Both the position numbers and the translations under genes were made by a program. DNA of 64,000 bases from Embleya hyalina (GTDB taxonomy: Bacteria; Actinomycetota; Actinomycetes; Streptomycetales; Streptomycetaceae): the NCBI RefSeq assembly GCF_003967355.1, contig NZ_BIFH01000040.1, positions 1 through 64,000 on the forward strand, written 5' to 3'. The notes under the pieces are model-generated. The model did no database searches and was not told where the DNA came from. It worked only from the letters and a program-made list of their open reading frames with translations. Positions 26,601 to 35,453 of the stretch are shown one piece after another (the first letter of the stretch is position 1; the number at the start of each line of letters is the position of its first letter).

Positions 26601-27042
26601 GGGCGAGTGGACCGGCGTACAGGTCGAAGGGGCGCCCCAGTTCGGCCCGGATCAGTGCCTCCAGGTCCGCCGCGTCGGCCCGTACCCGGCGCATCGGCGC
26701 GGGGGTCGTGGGCACCAGGCCCGGCGTGCCGTCGGCCTCGCCGACCGCCGCGGCCAGTATCGGGTGCCGCTCGATCGTGGCGGCGCACGCGCGCGCCAGC
26801 GCGTCCGGGTCGAGCGGGCCGTCGAAGCGCAGCAGCACCGAGAGGTGGTAGGCGGACCCGGCGGGCAAGGTGCGTTCGGTCACCCAGACGCCCAACTGGG
26901 CGGCGGACAACGGCGCGAAGGGCAGCGCGTCGAGCACCGGGCCGGGGGCGACGCCGGTGTCGACGCCGCCGGCCGTCGGGGCCCGGTGATCGTTCGGCGG
27001 AATACGATCGTTCCAGGGGATCTGATCGTTCGTCACAGTCAT
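23668..27042 (-). CDS. NRPS module C-A-PCP, predicted glycine-activating
   Basis: The protein has 1,124 residues. The condensation domain (about 40-460) has HHVIFDG. The adenylation domain (about 475-1020) has [25 protein letters not shown] and NGKLDR. The carrier (about 1045-1120) has LGGHSL. Aligned by eye to GrsA, the ten specificity residues read D-I-V-Q-I-G-V-V-W-K, very close to the glycine code DILQLG(L/I)(V/I)WK. A Pro/Ala-rich insertion of about 45 extra residues lies between core motifs A2 and A3. There is no epimerase or thioesterase, so the chain must pass to another protein, perhaps the free-standing condensation domain. The ATG at 27042 overlaps the ligase stop. Confidence 0.95.
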   Translation of the reverse strand: MTVTNDQIPWNDRIPPNDHRAPTAGGVDTGVAPGPVLDALPFAPLSAAQLGVWVTERTLPAGSAYHLSVLLRFDGPLDPDALARACAATIERHPILAAAVGEADGTPGLVPTTPAPMRRVRADAADLEALIRAELGRPFDLYAGPLARFTLFSLAPDRHTLLVTAHHVIFDGTSKEIVVAALARAYRAAREGGIPATPTTDGHGTADVFRAGAASTEYPATDTTGVWARHREEPGRAILPGLLPTTRAGGEPAPGTTIPFTLGPETVDALHESAVRLGVTHFELLLAAWHALLFRYGNARVRTALELTTRTPAEARRVGLHVNELPVSSRPRAEQGFGTFARELRAELRAIYAFRDVPYSHTVRGLGPRTALTELTVSYRRRTRVVEPVFPGVETRVEWIVLPPTARNTAHLQLVEGRDRIDGALHVPTDGFVPDAAARIPGHFATLLNTALADPELPLGDLPLLSERELVRVLHTDNATDTPYPAGDTVVESFAARAAAAPDTVAVVCSGRFLTYRQVASAAYVFAERLHRAGVGQGDLVAIELPRTGEQVAAVLGVLASGAAYLPLDPGHPAERLAFIRSDARVAAIVRNTGAPASDGPGSPGAHATAPRVPDIPAEPTRVHPVTPAEPIVPDAPADPARLRLVAPAEPLVLAAPDLNGPDLFGAEPGRVRPPTGPAPSDPAYVIYTSGSTGRPKGVQIPHLALANLLASMRDRLGAGPGDRWLGLTSLSFDISTVELLLPLTTGARVVLVPDDRHRDGHAQLALLERHAVSHVQATPSGWRVLLAAGLHRPGLTAITGGEALPAPLAAELRGVVGRLVNVYGPTETTVWSTYAEVDSAAAPGIGRPLANTRAYVLDGRLHPVPEGLVGELFLGGDGVAHGYPGLPGLTAERFVADPFGPPGARLYRTGDLVRHAPDGGLDYVGRTDAQVKLRGHRIELGEIESRLAAHPGIAQAAIRLLDPDGEHARLVGYLVPEPGRPPVAPGELRAFLARTLPSAMVPTGFLALDAFPLTPNGKLDRARLPEPAPTRPEPIDPTDAFRAVVGPADDLTEAVRTIWAEVLRLDDIGVDEDLFDLGGHSLTITRIAARIRKRLGVEVPLDVFFDTPTVGGVTDAVRDLQEP

Positions 27043-28553
27043 GGTCGGACCTCGTCGTCCAGGAGCCGGCGCAGCTCGCGCTTGAGGATCTTGCCGCCCT
27101 CGTTGCGCGGCAGGGATTCCCGGAACACCACGTGCCCGGGGAGTTCGTGGGCGGCGAGCCGTTCCATCAGGAACACCCGCAGCTCGGTCGCGGTCAGTTC
27201 GCCCCGGGGTACCACGACGGCCGCGACGGTCATCCCGAGCACGGGGTGCGGTACGCCGAACGCGGCCGCGTCCAGCACGCCCGGGTGCTCGTGCAGGGCG
27301 TCCTCGACCTGCAACGTGGAGACCTTGTACGCACCGGACTTGATCACGTCCCGCTCGCGGTCGACCAGGTACAGGAAACCCTCCGCGTCCAGATAGCCGA
27401 GGTCGCCCATGCGTACCCAACGCCCGGAGAAGACCCGGGAGTCGGCCTTCTCGCCGTAGTACGAGCGGGGCGTGGTCGGGGTGCGCAGCCAGACCTCCCC
27501 GGTCTCCCCGACCGGCAACACCCGCCCGCGCTCGTCGGTCACCCGCAGGTCGCGCAACGACGCGGGTCGGCCCGGCGAGCCGGGGTTTTCGGGGTCGAAC
27601 AACATCGTGGTCTGCGCGGGCGCGGCCTCGGTGGAGGTGTAGTAGTTGACGATCTGTGCCTGGGGGAACAGCCGGGCCAGGCCCACCGCGACCCGGCGCG
27701 GCAGGGCGGCGGCGGTGGAGCCGAGCAGGCGCACGCTGGACAGGTCGTGGCGGTGTGCCCGGTCCGCGCCGAGTAGTTCGACGGCCATCGCCGGCACCAC
27801 GAACACGCTGCCCACCGCGTGCCGTTCGATCAGGCGGGCGAAGTGTCCCGGGGTGAAGCGCGGGGCGGCGATCGCGGTCGCATTCGCGTCGAGCGCGTTG
27901 ATCAGCATGGTCTGCCCGGCGTTGGTGCCCACCGGGTACGCGTGCAGGAAGTGCGTGGAGTGGCCGAGCGGGCGGCGGCGCGCGTCCAGCGTGCAGCCGT
28001 AGGCCAGGTTGGCGTGCGTCGCGGCGACTCCCTTGGGGGTGCCGGTGGTTCCGGAGGTGTACAGGATCTGCGCGAGATCGCCGGGGGCCGGAGCCGGCAG
28101 GGCGCCGACGGGGTAGGTCTCGATGTCCTCGACCGGGGCGGTCCACGCGCCGGTGCCCGCGTCCGGCGGGACCGACTCGGCGCGGTGCAGCACTGCCGCG
28201 GCGCCGCTGTGCGCGAGCAGATGCCGCACCTCGGCCGGGGCGAGCCGGTCCGACATCGGCACCGCGACCGCGCCGGCGCGCTGTACGCCCAGGTACGCGG
28301 TCGCGTAGTCGATCCAGTCGCCGTTGCCGTACAGGAGCGCGACCCGATCGCCCGCGCCGATGCCGCGCTCGGCCAGCCCGGCGGCGACCGCGTCCGCGCG
28401 GTAGTGCCAGGAGCCGAACGTCAACTTCTCGCGCCCGCTGAGGATCGCGGGTCGGTCCGGCTCGATCTCGGCGCGATGCGCGAGCAGTGCGGGCAGACTC
28501 TCCGGTGCGCGGCGGCCGGCGGCCGTCGGTCGGGGTCGGATTCCGATGCTCAT
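27039..28553 (-). CDS. Acyl/aryl-AMP ligase (ANL superfamily)
   Basis: This 504-residue adenylate-forming enzyme has [11 protein letters not shown] (AMP-binding P-loop), [19 protein letters not shown] and the C-terminal GGKILKREL lysine. It activates a carboxylic acid as its adenylate and loads CoA or a carrier. The sequence is closer to acyl/aryl ligases than to amino-acid A domains. ATGA overlaps at both ends show tight co-translation with the condensation fragment before it and the NRPS after it. It probably supplies the acid joined to glycine. Confidence 0.9.
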   Translation of the reverse strand: MSIGIRPRPTAAGRRAPESLPALLAHRAEIEPDRPAILSGREKLTFGSWHYRADAVAAGLAERGIGAGDRVALLYGNGDWIDYATAYLGVQRAGAVAVPMSDRLAPAEVRHLLAHSGAAAVLHRAESVPPDAGTGAWTAPVEDIETYPVGALPAPAPGDLAQILYTSGTTGTPKGVAATHANLAYGCTLDARRRPLGHSTHFLHAYPVGTNAGQTMLINALDANATAIAAPRFTPGHFARLIERHAVGSVFVVPAMAVELLGADRAHRHDLSSVRLLGSTAAALPRRVAVGLARLFPQAQIVNYYTSTEAAPAQTTMLFDPENPGSPGRPASLRDLRVTDERGRVLPVGETGEVWLRTPTTPRSYYGEKADSRVFSGRWVRMGDLGYLDAEGFLYLVDRERDVIKSGAYKVSTLQVEDALHEHPGVLDAAAFGVPHPVLGMTVAAVVVPRGELTATELRVFLMERLAAHELPGHVVFRESLPRNEGGKILKRELRRLLDDEVRP

Positions 28554-28972
28554 CTCGACACCTCCGCGAGGGCGGGCACCGACTCGGCGGCCCGGACCCG
28601 GATCCGACGTTCGCGCTCCCGGACGCCGACCTCGTCGTCGGGGGGCGCTTCCGGTGCGTCCCGGTCGAAGCCGGCGTCGACCCGCTCGGCGAGTATGCGG
28701 GCCGGGGTGGCGGCACTCGGCCCGGCCGGGTCCACGATCTCGATCGGAACCGGGCCGGGCGGTGCCACCACGGCGACGGGGCGTCCCCCGTCGTCGGGGA
28801 ATCGGGTGCGCGGCGCGTCGTGTCGGGCGACGACGCCCGCGAACGCGACACGTGGCGCCTCGATGTCCGGCGGGCCGGACGGGCGCACCGACCACGGGAT
28901 GTTCCCGGCGGCCCGGGTCGACTCGGTCCGCTCCCGGGACCCGGTTCGGGACAGCGTGTGCTCGTCGTCCAT
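28550..28972 (-). CDS. Incomplete condensation-domain-like protein
   Basis: The 140-residue protein has [20 protein letters not shown], matching the C2 motif and next strand of NRPS condensation domains, then [10 protein letters not shown] and an [12 protein letters not shown] helix. Motif C1, the catalytic HHxxxDG and the whole C-terminal lobe are absent, and the last 40 residues are charged. It cannot be a working condensation enzyme on its own. It is the first gene of the NRPS operon and its stop overlaps the ligase start by four bases, so it is still translated or retained for coupling. It is a remnant or a repurposed domain. Confidence 0.65.
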   Translation of the reverse strand: MDDEHTLSRTGSRERTESTRAAGNIPWSVRPSGPPDIEAPRVAFAGVVARHDAPRTRFPDDGGRPVAVVAPPGPVPIEIVDPAGPSAATPARILAERVDAGFDRDAPEAPPDDEVGVRERERRIRVRAAESVPALAEVSR

Positions 28973-29139
28973 GTCGACCCCCTCGCCACCATCGCCCGAG
29001 GGACCTCACGCGCCGACCGAACGGCGGTGCCCTCATCCCGTTTCCGCGATCCGACGCGGCCGTCGGCTCGCGGCACGGCGGCGCGTCGGACGGCCTGTCG
29101 TCGCCCGATCGAAGTCCGCCCCCGTGGCGTGCGTCGGCA

Positions 29140-29202
29140 ACGCTAGGAGTGCCATCGACACAGTGTCAATGGTCTATACCAAACCGACTATTGGTCCAGA
29201 CC
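29140..29202 (-). promoter_or_regulatory. Promoter and operator-like palindromes of the NRPS operon
   Basis: On the minus strand TTGACA (29169-29164) and TAGCGT (29145-29140) lie 18 bases apart, a good vegetative promoter about 165 bases before the first gene. GACAC-A-GTGTC (29157-29167) overlaps the -35. Upstream, 29171-29202 is an interrupted palindrome: GGTCT-2-ACCAA-8-TTGGT-2-AGACC. Both are candidate regulator sites. Confidence 0.6.
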
Positions 29203-29318
29203 TCAAATCAAGCGGAACGGGACCGACCGGCCCGGACACCAACCGGGTGTTAACGATCGGGGTGTTCGAACAGGCGTCGGTGCAAGGGGAATCGGGGTGG
29301 ATTCGAGCCGGACTCGGC

Positions 29319-30230
29319 TCAGCTTCGGAGCAGGTCGATCAGCCCCGTCCCGCTCTCGTTCCCGTGTCCGTCGGCGACCCGACGCTCCATCAGGGTCAGG
29401 TAGGGGAGCAGCAGTGCGGGATCGACCCCCTGTTCGGCGGCGGTGCGCAGGAGGGTCGGCGCGCCCGCGAGTTGCATCGCGAGCGTGGAGGCCACGCCCG
29501 AGACGTAGTCGTCGGCCGCCAGTTGGGCCGCCGTGCGGTGCGCGGCGGGCGCCATCGCGGTCAGCCACTCGGCGAGCAGCGGGGCGAAGGCGGTCGGGTC
29601 GACGGCCTCTTCGCGCACCAGTGCGAAGGCGTGTGTGATGCCGGCGAACATCCCGGTCATCGCACTGAGCAGGGCCACGTCGTGCAACGCGGCGAAACCG
29701 GCGTCGGCGCCCACGTAGCGGCCCGCCGCCGGTACGGCGAGGATGTCGCCGTGGGTGTCGAAGACGTCCCGGGAGCCGCTGTAGAAGACGTAGCCGCCGG
29801 CCCCGGGGACGCCGATCATCGGCGGGATCGCCATCACCCCGCCGGCCAGGAAACGGGCCCCGCGCTCGGCGGCCCGGGCGGCGCCGGCGCGGGCCTCGGC
29901 GGGGGTGGTCGTGGTCAGGTCGACCAGGTCCCGACCGGCGAGGTCGACACCGGCCAGGGCCTCCTCGACCGAGGCGTGGTCGAGCAGGCACACCACGACC
30001 AACTCGGCCGAGGCCACCGCCTCGGCGGCGCTCGCGGCGACGGTCGCCCCTGCGGCGGCGAACGGCTCGGCCCGGCTCGGGGTGCGGTTCCAGACGGTCG
30101 GCGCGTGTCCGGCGGCGAGCCAGGCGCGGGCCAGAGCGCCGCCCATGGCACCCAGGCCGAGCACGGCGAGCGGGGTCTTCGGGGTGGCTGCGGGCACGGT
30201 GGGATCGGTCGTTCGAGTGTCGGGTTCCAT
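29319..30230 (-). CDS. Imine-reductase-like NADP-dependent dehydrogenase (6PGDH/beta-HAD superfamily)
   Basis: The 303-residue protein has an N-terminal Rossmann fold (AVLGLGAMGGALARAWLAAGH, VWNRT) for NADP. The middle reads GGVMAIPPMIGVPGAG and VFYSGSRDVFD, characteristic of imine reductases rather than 6-phosphogluconate or beta-hydroxyacid dehydrogenases. AALHDVALLSAMTGM places an Asp where imine reductases carry their proton-donor residue. It could reduce a cyclic imine in the cluster product, but it is also often found alone. The ATG at 30230 is divergent from the HxlR-type regulator. Confidence 0.82.
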   Translation of the reverse strand: MEPDTRTTDPTVPAATPKTPLAVLGLGAMGGALARAWLAAGHAPTVWNRTPSRAEPFAAAGATVAASAAEAVASAELVVVCLLDHASVEEALAGVDLAGRDLVDLTTTTPAEARAGAARAAERGARFLAGGVMAIPPMIGVPGAGGYVFYSGSRDVFDTHGDILAVPAAGRYVGADAGFAALHDVALLSAMTGMFAGITHAFALVREEAVDPTAFAPLLAEWLTAMAPAAHRTAAQLAADDYVSGVASTLAMQLAGAPTLLRTAAEQGVDPALLLPYLTLMERRVADGHGNESGTGLIDLLRS

Positions 30231-30389
30231 GCCGATTAGGCTGGTCACGGGCGTCCGGGCGGGCAAGTACGCACTTGGAAGTGGGTACTCGCGAGACGCC
30301 GGTCGCCGGGATCGCCCGGCGGCCCCGGAGCGGGGCCGCACCCGGCGGGAGTGGCACGTGCACGGGCGACGAGCGGGCGGAGGACGGAC

Positions 30390-31142
30390 ATGACGGGAAC
30401 GGGCGGCGACAGGGGCAGGGGCAGGCCGGGGGCGTACGTCTGCGGTATCGATGCGGCCATGGGGGTGGTCGGCGGGAAGTGGAAGGTGCTCATCCTGTGG
30501 GCGCTGAACGAGCACCCGTGCCGCTTCGGCGAGCTGCGCCGGTTGGTACCCGGCATCACCGAGAAGGTACTGGCCTCGCACCTGCGGGAGTTGGAACTGG
30601 ACGGCATCGTGCATCGCGAGCAGTTCGACGAACTGCCTTTGCGGGTGGAGTATTCGCTCACCCCGCTGGGCACGTCGCTGAACCGGGCGCTGGGTCCGCT
30701 CGGTGCGTGGGGGCGGGCGAACCTCCTGGGCGACGCGTCCGGGGACGGCGCCGACACGGACCGGCTGATCACCCTGTCGGTGGTCGGCGACCGTACCGAA
30801 CTCACGGACCGGGAATGGGCGTTGCTCGCGCCGCTCTGGCCCGCGTCCGGACCCTTCGCCGACCGGGGACCGGATCTGCGACGGATCGTCGACGGTGTGC
30901 TGTACCGGATGCGGACCGGGGTGCGCTGGTCCGACCTCCCGCCCCGGTTCGGGCCGTGGCGGACGGTCGCCGCGTGCCGGCGCCGCTGGCTCGCCGACGG
31001 CACGTGGGCGGAGGTCGTCCGGGTGTTGCGAGACCGCCTCCAGGCGGTCGGCGGGGACGACGCGGAGGTGCTGCGCGGCCTGATCGGCCGGTTGGGCGAG
31101 GTGGCCCGGCAACCACGACCGGTGGTCGTCGGCCGGGGATGA
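30390..31142 (+). CDS. HxlR-family regulator fused to an IS5-type transposase N-terminal domain (DUF4096)
   Basis: The protein has 250 residues. Residues 15-110 are an HxlR winged helix-turn-helix: CGIDAAMGVVGGKWKVLILW, FGELRRLVPGITEKVLASHL and LRVEYSLTPLG. Residues 128-215 match the transposase-associated DUF4096: LTDREWALLAPLWP, RRIVDGVLYRMRTGVRWSDL and FGPWRTVAACRRRW. No DDE catalytic domain follows. The reading frame is continuous, so this is a real fusion or a captured transposase fragment. The ATG at 30390 has GGAGG. It is divergent from the imine-reductase-like gene, its likely target. Confidence 0.85.
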   Translation: MTGTGGDRGRGRPGAYVCGIDAAMGVVGGKWKVLILWALNEHPCRFGELRRLVPGITEKVLASHLRELELDGIVHREQFDELPLRVEYSLTPLGTSLNRALGPLGAWGRANLLGDASGDGADTDRLITLSVVGDRTELTDREWALLAPLWPASGPFADRGPDLRRIVDGVLYRMRTGVRWSDLPPRFGPWRTVAACRRRWLADGTWAEVVRVLRDRLQAVGGDDAEVLRGLIGRLGEVARQPRPVVVGRG

Positions 31143-31154
31143 GTCCGGCCCCGG

Positions 31155-32393
31155 TCAGCCCTGGCCCATCGTGTGATGGGTGAAGACGCGGTCGCGGGCG
31201 GTGGCGACGGCCGTGGCCACCGCGCCGAGCAGGACCGCCTCCTCGCCGAGCACGCTCGCCGCCACCCGCGGGCGCAGCGGGGTCAACTCGTGCAGTTCGG
31301 CGGTCATCGGGCCGAGCAGCAGGTCCGCGTTGGCGCCGATCCCGCCGCCGAGGACCACCAGTTCCGGATCGAGCACGGCGGCCACCGAGGCCACCACGTG
31401 GGCGAGTCGCTGCGCCTCGTGCCGAACCGCGCTCGCGGCCGGCTCCTCCGCGCGGCGGGCGGCGTCGAAGACGGCCTTCGCGGTGAGCGGCCCGGTCATC
31501 CCCAGCGCCCGCGCGCCGCGTACGACCGCGTCCGCGGACACCGCGTCCTCCAGCATGCCGCGTCGCGGTACCGGGGCGCTCGCCCCGTGCCCGACCCGGT
31601 CCGACGGGCGCGGGGACAGCGGCAGGAAGCCGATCTCGCCCGCGGCGCCGCCCGCGCCCGGGAACAGCCGCCCGTCGGCGACGATGCCCATGCCCAGGCC
31701 GGTACCGACGGTGACGTACACGAACAGCGGGCAACCCACCCCGGCGCCGCCGTGGTACTCGCCGAGCGCGGCCAGGTTGGCGTCGTTGACGATCTCCACG
31801 GTGGTGCCAAGGGCCGCCTCCATTCGGCCGCGCAGGCCCGGGCGACCCCACCCGGGCAGGTTCACCGCGTACCGGATCCGGTCGGCCGCGCGGTCGTACA
31901 CACCCGGGCAGCCGATCACGGTGTGCACGACGGCGGTCGGTTCCAGACCGGCGTCGGCGACCACGGTCCGGGCCAGGTCGGTGGCGGTGGCCAGCATGGT
32001 GGCCGAGGTACGGGCCCGGTTGTGCCGGTCCTGCCGGGCCAGCAGTCGGCCGTCCAGGTCGGCGACCGCGACCCGGATCCAGGACCGCCCGACGTCGACG
32101 CCCACCACGTAGCCGGCGGTCGGATCGGGTTCGTACAGCAGCGCGGCCCGCCCCCGCGCGCCGGTCTCCAGACCCACCGGGCGCACCAGCCCCGCACGTT
32201 CCAACGCCTCCAGGGCGGTGGACACCGTCGGCTTGGACAGGCCGGTGTCGCGGGCCAATTGGGCGCGCGAGATGGGCGCGGCGGCGCGGACCCGGTCCAG
32301 GAGTACGCGCTCGTTGTGACTGCGCAGCACGCCCCGGTTCCAGTGCGCCACGGCGGGCGCGTCGGGTTCCGGCGGGATACCTCCTGGGGTCAT
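31155..32393 (-). CDS. ROK-family transcriptional regulator
   Basis: The 412-residue protein has an N-terminal winged helix-turn-helix (ISRAQLARDTGLSKPTVSTA) and a ROK/actin-like ATPase fold (VGVDVGRSWIRVAVADLDG, VNDANLAALGEY, VTVGTGLGMGI). The ROK zinc motif (normally CGxxGC) is not seen: the segment after GEIGFLPL has no cysteines, which is odd. It probably senses a sugar or sugar phosphate. It is divergent from the APC permease operon, whose promoter contains a NagC/ROK-like palindrome. The start is ATG at 32393. Confidence 0.9.
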   Translation of the reverse strand: MTPGGIPPEPDAPAVAHWNRGVLRSHNERVLLDRVRAAAPISRAQLARDTGLSKPTVSTALEALERAGLVRPVGLETGARGRAALLYEPDPTAGYVVGVDVGRSWIRVAVADLDGRLLARQDRHNRARTSATMLATATDLARTVVADAGLEPTAVVHTVIGCPGVYDRAADRIRYAVNLPGWGRPGLRGRMEAALGTTVEIVNDANLAALGEYHGGAGVGCPLFVYVTVGTGLGMGIVADGRLFPGAGGAAGEIGFLPLSPRPSDRVGHGASAPVPRRGMLEDAVSADAVVRGARALGMTGPLTAKAVFDAARRAEEPAASAVRHEAQRLAHVVASVAAVLDPELVVLGGGIGANADLLLGPMTAELHELTPLRPRVAASVLGEEAVLLGAVATAVATARDRVFTHHTMGQG

Positions 32394-32480
32394 CGGCTCT
32401 CCGTCAGCGGCGTCGAGGGTGGTCGCGCCACTGTAACCGCCACGGAAGGGCAAAGATGTGGCCTCGATCCCGGGGTGCTC

Positions 32481-32513
32481 TTGACGGCGATTAGTTAAGG
32501 AATTTTACTTAAC
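32481..32513 (+). promoter_or_regulatory. Promoter with ROK-type operator
   Basis: TTGACG (32481) and TTTACT (32504) are 17 bases apart. GTTAAG-8-CTTAAC (32494-32513) is a perfect AT-rich inverted repeat covering the spacer and -10. It resembles operators of ROK/NagC-type repressors. It should control the APC permease-ROK kinase operon, with the divergent ROK regulator as candidate binder. Confidence 0.7.
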
Positions 32514-32620
32514 AAATCGATGGCCCCGACCATCCGGTCGTTGCCCGAAGTCCCTTGCTCCGCACCATCGTTCCGACCCCCGGCAGTCCCCCGGGGGTAC
32601 CCCTCTGCAGGAGGTCCACG

Positions 32621-34156
32621 ATGAGCGCCGGCCCGAGAACGACCACGCCGGACGGCGGATTCGTCCGCCGGATCGGCCTGTTCCAGGCGACCGCGATCAA
32701 CATGAGCCAGATGTGCGGCATCGGACCGTTCGTCACGATCCCGCTGATGGTCGGCACCTTCGGCGGTCCGCAGGCCGTCCTCGGCTTCCTCGCCGGCGCG
32801 CTGCTCGCCCTCGCCGACGGCCTGATCTGGGCCGAACTCGGCGCCGCGATGCCGGGCGCGGGCGGCACGTACATCTATCTGCGCGAGGCGTTCCAGTACC
32901 GCACGGGTCGGCTGATGCCGTTCCTGTTCGTCTGGACGGCCATCCTGTTCATCCCGCTGATCATGTCCACCGGCGTGCTGGGCATGGTGCAGTACCTGCA
33001 ATACCTGTGGCCCTCGATGTCGCAGTCCGAGGGCGACGTCGTCGGCGTCGGCGTGGTGGTGCTCGTGGTGCTGCTGCTGTGGCGCCGGATCGAGTCGATC
33101 GGGCTGCTCAGCACCGTCATGTGGGTGGTCATGCTGATCAGCGTGGGCGCGGTGATCATCGCGTGCTACACCGACTTCGACGCCGATCTGGCCTTCACCT
33201 ACCCCGACGGCGCGTTCGACATGGGCACCACCGGCTTCTGGTTGGCCTTCGTCGGCGGTCTCAACATCGGCATCTACGACTACCTCGGCTACAACACCAC
33301 CGCCTACCTCGGCGCCGAGATCAAGAACCCCGGCCGGGTACTGCCGCGTTCGATCGTCTACTCGATCGTGGGCATCATGGGGATCTACCTGATCATGCAG
33401 ATCGGCGTGCTGGGCGTGACCGACACCGACACCATCTCCGGTTCCTCGTCGATCGGTTCGCTGGTGCTGGAGAAGGCGTGGGGCAAGGGCGCGGCGCGGA
33501 CGGTGACCGTGCTGATCCTGATCACCGCCTTCGCGTCGGTGTTCGCCGGCCTGCTCGGCGGCTCCCGGGTGCCCTACGACGCGGCCCGCGACCGGGTGTT
33601 CTTCAAGCACTTCGCCCGGCTGCACCCGCGCCACCGGTTCCCGACCGTGGGGCTGGTCACCATGGGCGTGGTGACCGCGGCCGGCTTCCTGATCGGCAAC
33701 CACACCGACTTCAACACGATCATCGTGCTGCTGACCGCGGTGATGGTGATCGTGCAGGCGGTGTCCCAGGTCGCCGCGCTGATCGTGCTGCGCCGCCGGC
33801 AGCCCGGGCTGCGCAGGCCCTACCGGATGTGGCTCTACCCGGTGCCGGCCGTGGTCTCGCTGGTCGGTTGGATCGCGATCTTCTGCTACGCGGACAAGAA
33901 TTCGCCCGACCGGCATCCGATCGAGTGGGCGCTGGCGTGGGTGGGGCTGGGCTGCGTGGCGTTCCTGATCTGGGCGAAGGTGGAGCGGACCTGGCCGTTC
34001 GGGCCGAGGGAGATCGACGAGGTGTACGTGAACCGGAACGAGGCGGATATGGACGGCAGGATCGACGGCGAGCCGGCGCCGGCCGGGGCGGCGGCGAGCG
34101 AGGTCGGGCCGGGTGGAGCCGGTGCGACCGGCGGCGGCGTCGCGGAGCCCGCATGA
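32621..34156 (+). CDS. APC-superfamily permease
   Basis: This 511-residue polytopic membrane protein of the amino acid-polyamine-organocation superfamily has about 12 hydrophobic segments. Helix 1 contains GIGPFVTIPLMVG, with the broken-helix Gly-x-Gly of substrate binding, followed by WAELGAAMPGAGGTYIYLRE, a family hallmark. The last 45 residues are an Ala/Gly/Glu-rich tail. The ATG at 32621 has a GGAGGT site. It overlaps the ROK kinase by four bases. An amino acid or amino-sugar derivative is possible; the substrate is unknown. Confidence 0.92.
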   Translation: MSAGPRTTTPDGGFVRRIGLFQATAINMSQMCGIGPFVTIPLMVGTFGGPQAVLGFLAGALLALADGLIWAELGAAMPGAGGTYIYLREAFQYRTGRLMPFLFVWTAILFIPLIMSTGVLGMVQYLQYLWPSMSQSEGDVVGVGVVVLVVLLLWRRIESIGLLSTVMWVVMLISVGAVIIACYTDFDADLAFTYPDGAFDMGTTGFWLAFVGGLNIGIYDYLGYNTTAYLGAEIKNPGRVLPRSIVYSIVGIMGIYLIMQIGVLGVTDTDTISGSSSIGSLVLEKAWGKGAARTVTVLILITAFASVFAGLLGGSRVPYDAARDRVFFKHFARLHPRHRFPTVGLVTMGVVTAAGFLIGNHTDFNTIIVLLTAVMVIVQAVSQVAALIVLRRRQPGLRRPYRMWLYPVPAVVSLVGWIAIFCYADKNSPDRHPIEWALAWVGLGCVAFLIWAKVERTWPFGPREIDEVYVNRNEADMDGRIDGEPAPAGAAASEVGPGGAGATGGGVAEPA

Positions 34157-35280
34157 AGGCGGTCGGCGGTGATCGGAATCCCGCTACGGCGGACGGATTC
34201 GGCGTTCCCGGCGCACCCGGCGCGGCCGGACCGAACGGAACGCATGGCGGCACCGAAGCCGCCGGTGCGCTCCGTACACCCGGCACCCTTCCCGCGCCGG
34301 AGCGGGTGTTCGCCCGCTCCGGCGCGGGGACGGGGGAATCCTTCGTGTGCGGCATCGACTTCGGCGGCACCAAGATCGCGGTGGCCACCGCGCGGCCGGA
34401 CGGGACGGTGCTGGCCGGCGAGCGGCTGGACACCGACGCACGCGAGGGCGCCGAGCAGGCGGTTCGGCGGGCGATGCACGTGGCGCGCGACCTGGTCGCG
34501 CGGACCGCGGCCGATACCGGCGGGCACTGCTCGGCGGTGGGCGCGGTCAGCCCCGGAATCGTGCTGCCCGACCGGGTGTTGCTCGCGCCCAACGTGCCCG
34601 GTTGGCAGGATCTGGCGCTCGCGGCCACCCTGGCCGAGGGTTTCGACCTGGAGCCCGAGCGGGTCGCGGTCGGCAACGACGGCAAGGCCGCGGCCCTGGC
34701 CGAATCCCGCTGGGGTGCGCTGCGCGGCGCGGATCCGGCGATCCTGCTCACCCTCGGCACCGGGATCGCCGCGGCGATCGTGCTCGGCGGGCGGGTCCTG
34801 GCCGGTGCGAACGGCGCCGCGGGCGAGATCGGTTACCTGCTTCGGGACCGCGCGGACATCGGATTCGGCGCCGGACGCGCGCCGTTGGAGGAGTACACCG
34901 CCGGCAGCGGCCTGGGCTGGCGTGGCGGCGAACTGCTCGGCCGTGAGGCGGATGCCGCCGCGCTGTTCACGGACCCGGATCCGCGCGTGCGGGCCATGGT
35001 CGACGAGGCGCTGGACGAACTCGCGGTCCACGTCGCCAATCTGGCGATCACGATCGACGCGGAACGCATCGCGATCACCGGCGGGCTGATGCGTTCCGCA
35101 CCGCGCGTGCTGGCCGCGCTGCGTGCCCGCATCCGCACCGCGGTGCCGTTCCCGCCGGTGGTCGTCCCGGCCCGCTTCCTCCAGGACGCGTCCCTGCGGG
35201 GCGCCCTGTCACTCGCCGCCGAATTGCCGCACCTGCCCACGGCCACCGCCGGGGCGGCCTCGAATGCCGGGCGACCGTGA
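34153..35280 (+). CDS. ROK-family kinase/glucokinase-like protein
   Basis: The protein has 375 residues. After a 65-residue low-complexity Gly/Pro/Ala leader comes the ROK kinase fold: CGIDFGGTKIAVATARPDG (phosphate 1), VGNDGKAAALAE (where the kinase catalytic Asp is usually in GNDxxAA), LTLGTGIAAAIV (phosphate 2) and NGAAGEIGYL. It has no helix-turn-helix, so it is a sugar kinase or a kinase-like protein. ATGA overlap with the APC permease suggests transport and phosphorylation of the same compound. Confidence 0.88.
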   Translation: MKAVGGDRNPATADGFGVPGAPGAAGPNGTHGGTEAAGALRTPGTLPAPERVFARSGAGTGESFVCGIDFGGTKIAVATARPDGTVLAGERLDTDAREGAEQAVRRAMHVARDLVARTAADTGGHCSAVGAVSPGIVLPDRVLLAPNVPGWQDLALAATLAEGFDLEPERVAVGNDGKAAALAESRWGALRGADPAILLTLGTGIAAAIVLGGRVLAGANGAAGEIGYLLRDRADIGFGAGRAPLEEYTAGSGLGWRGGELLGREADAAALFTDPDPRVRAMVDEALDELAVHVANLAITIDAERIAITGGLMRSAPRVLAALRARIRTAVPFPPVVVPARFLQDASLRGALSLAAELPHLPTATAGAASNAGRP

Positions 35281-35394
35281 GGGCTCGCCCCGGCCCGATA
35301 CCCGCCCGGAATCGGCCCGAACGACAGGAGAATTGCGGATCGGATTAGTCCGGTACGCGGGCCGGGAGCGTACCGGGCGCGCGCACGATCCACC

Positions 35395-35441
35395 CGGTAC
35401 CCGCTCCGAATGCGCCCGGACCGCATTCGGAACGGGTACCG
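35395..35441. terminator. Long hairpin between ROK kinase and PKS genes
   Basis: A 20-base arm (35395-35414) pairs with 35422-35441 at 19 of 20 positions around a seven-base loop. An 8-bp inverted repeat, CGGTACGC/GCGTACCG, precedes it at 35351-35375. No T-tract follows, as usual in actinomycetes. It probably ends the ROK operon. Confidence 0.7.
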
Positions 35442-35453
35442 CGTTCGCCTGCA

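Noticed and set aside
24667-27396. Plus-strand frame of 909 codons opposite the NRPS gene
   Set aside because: It is antisense to an unambiguous NRPS module, with no recognisable domain of its own.
30390-31142. IS5-family insertion sequence
   Set aside because: Only the DUF4096 part is present; there is no DDE domain and no terminal inverted repeats were seen, so it is treated as a fusion and not an IS.
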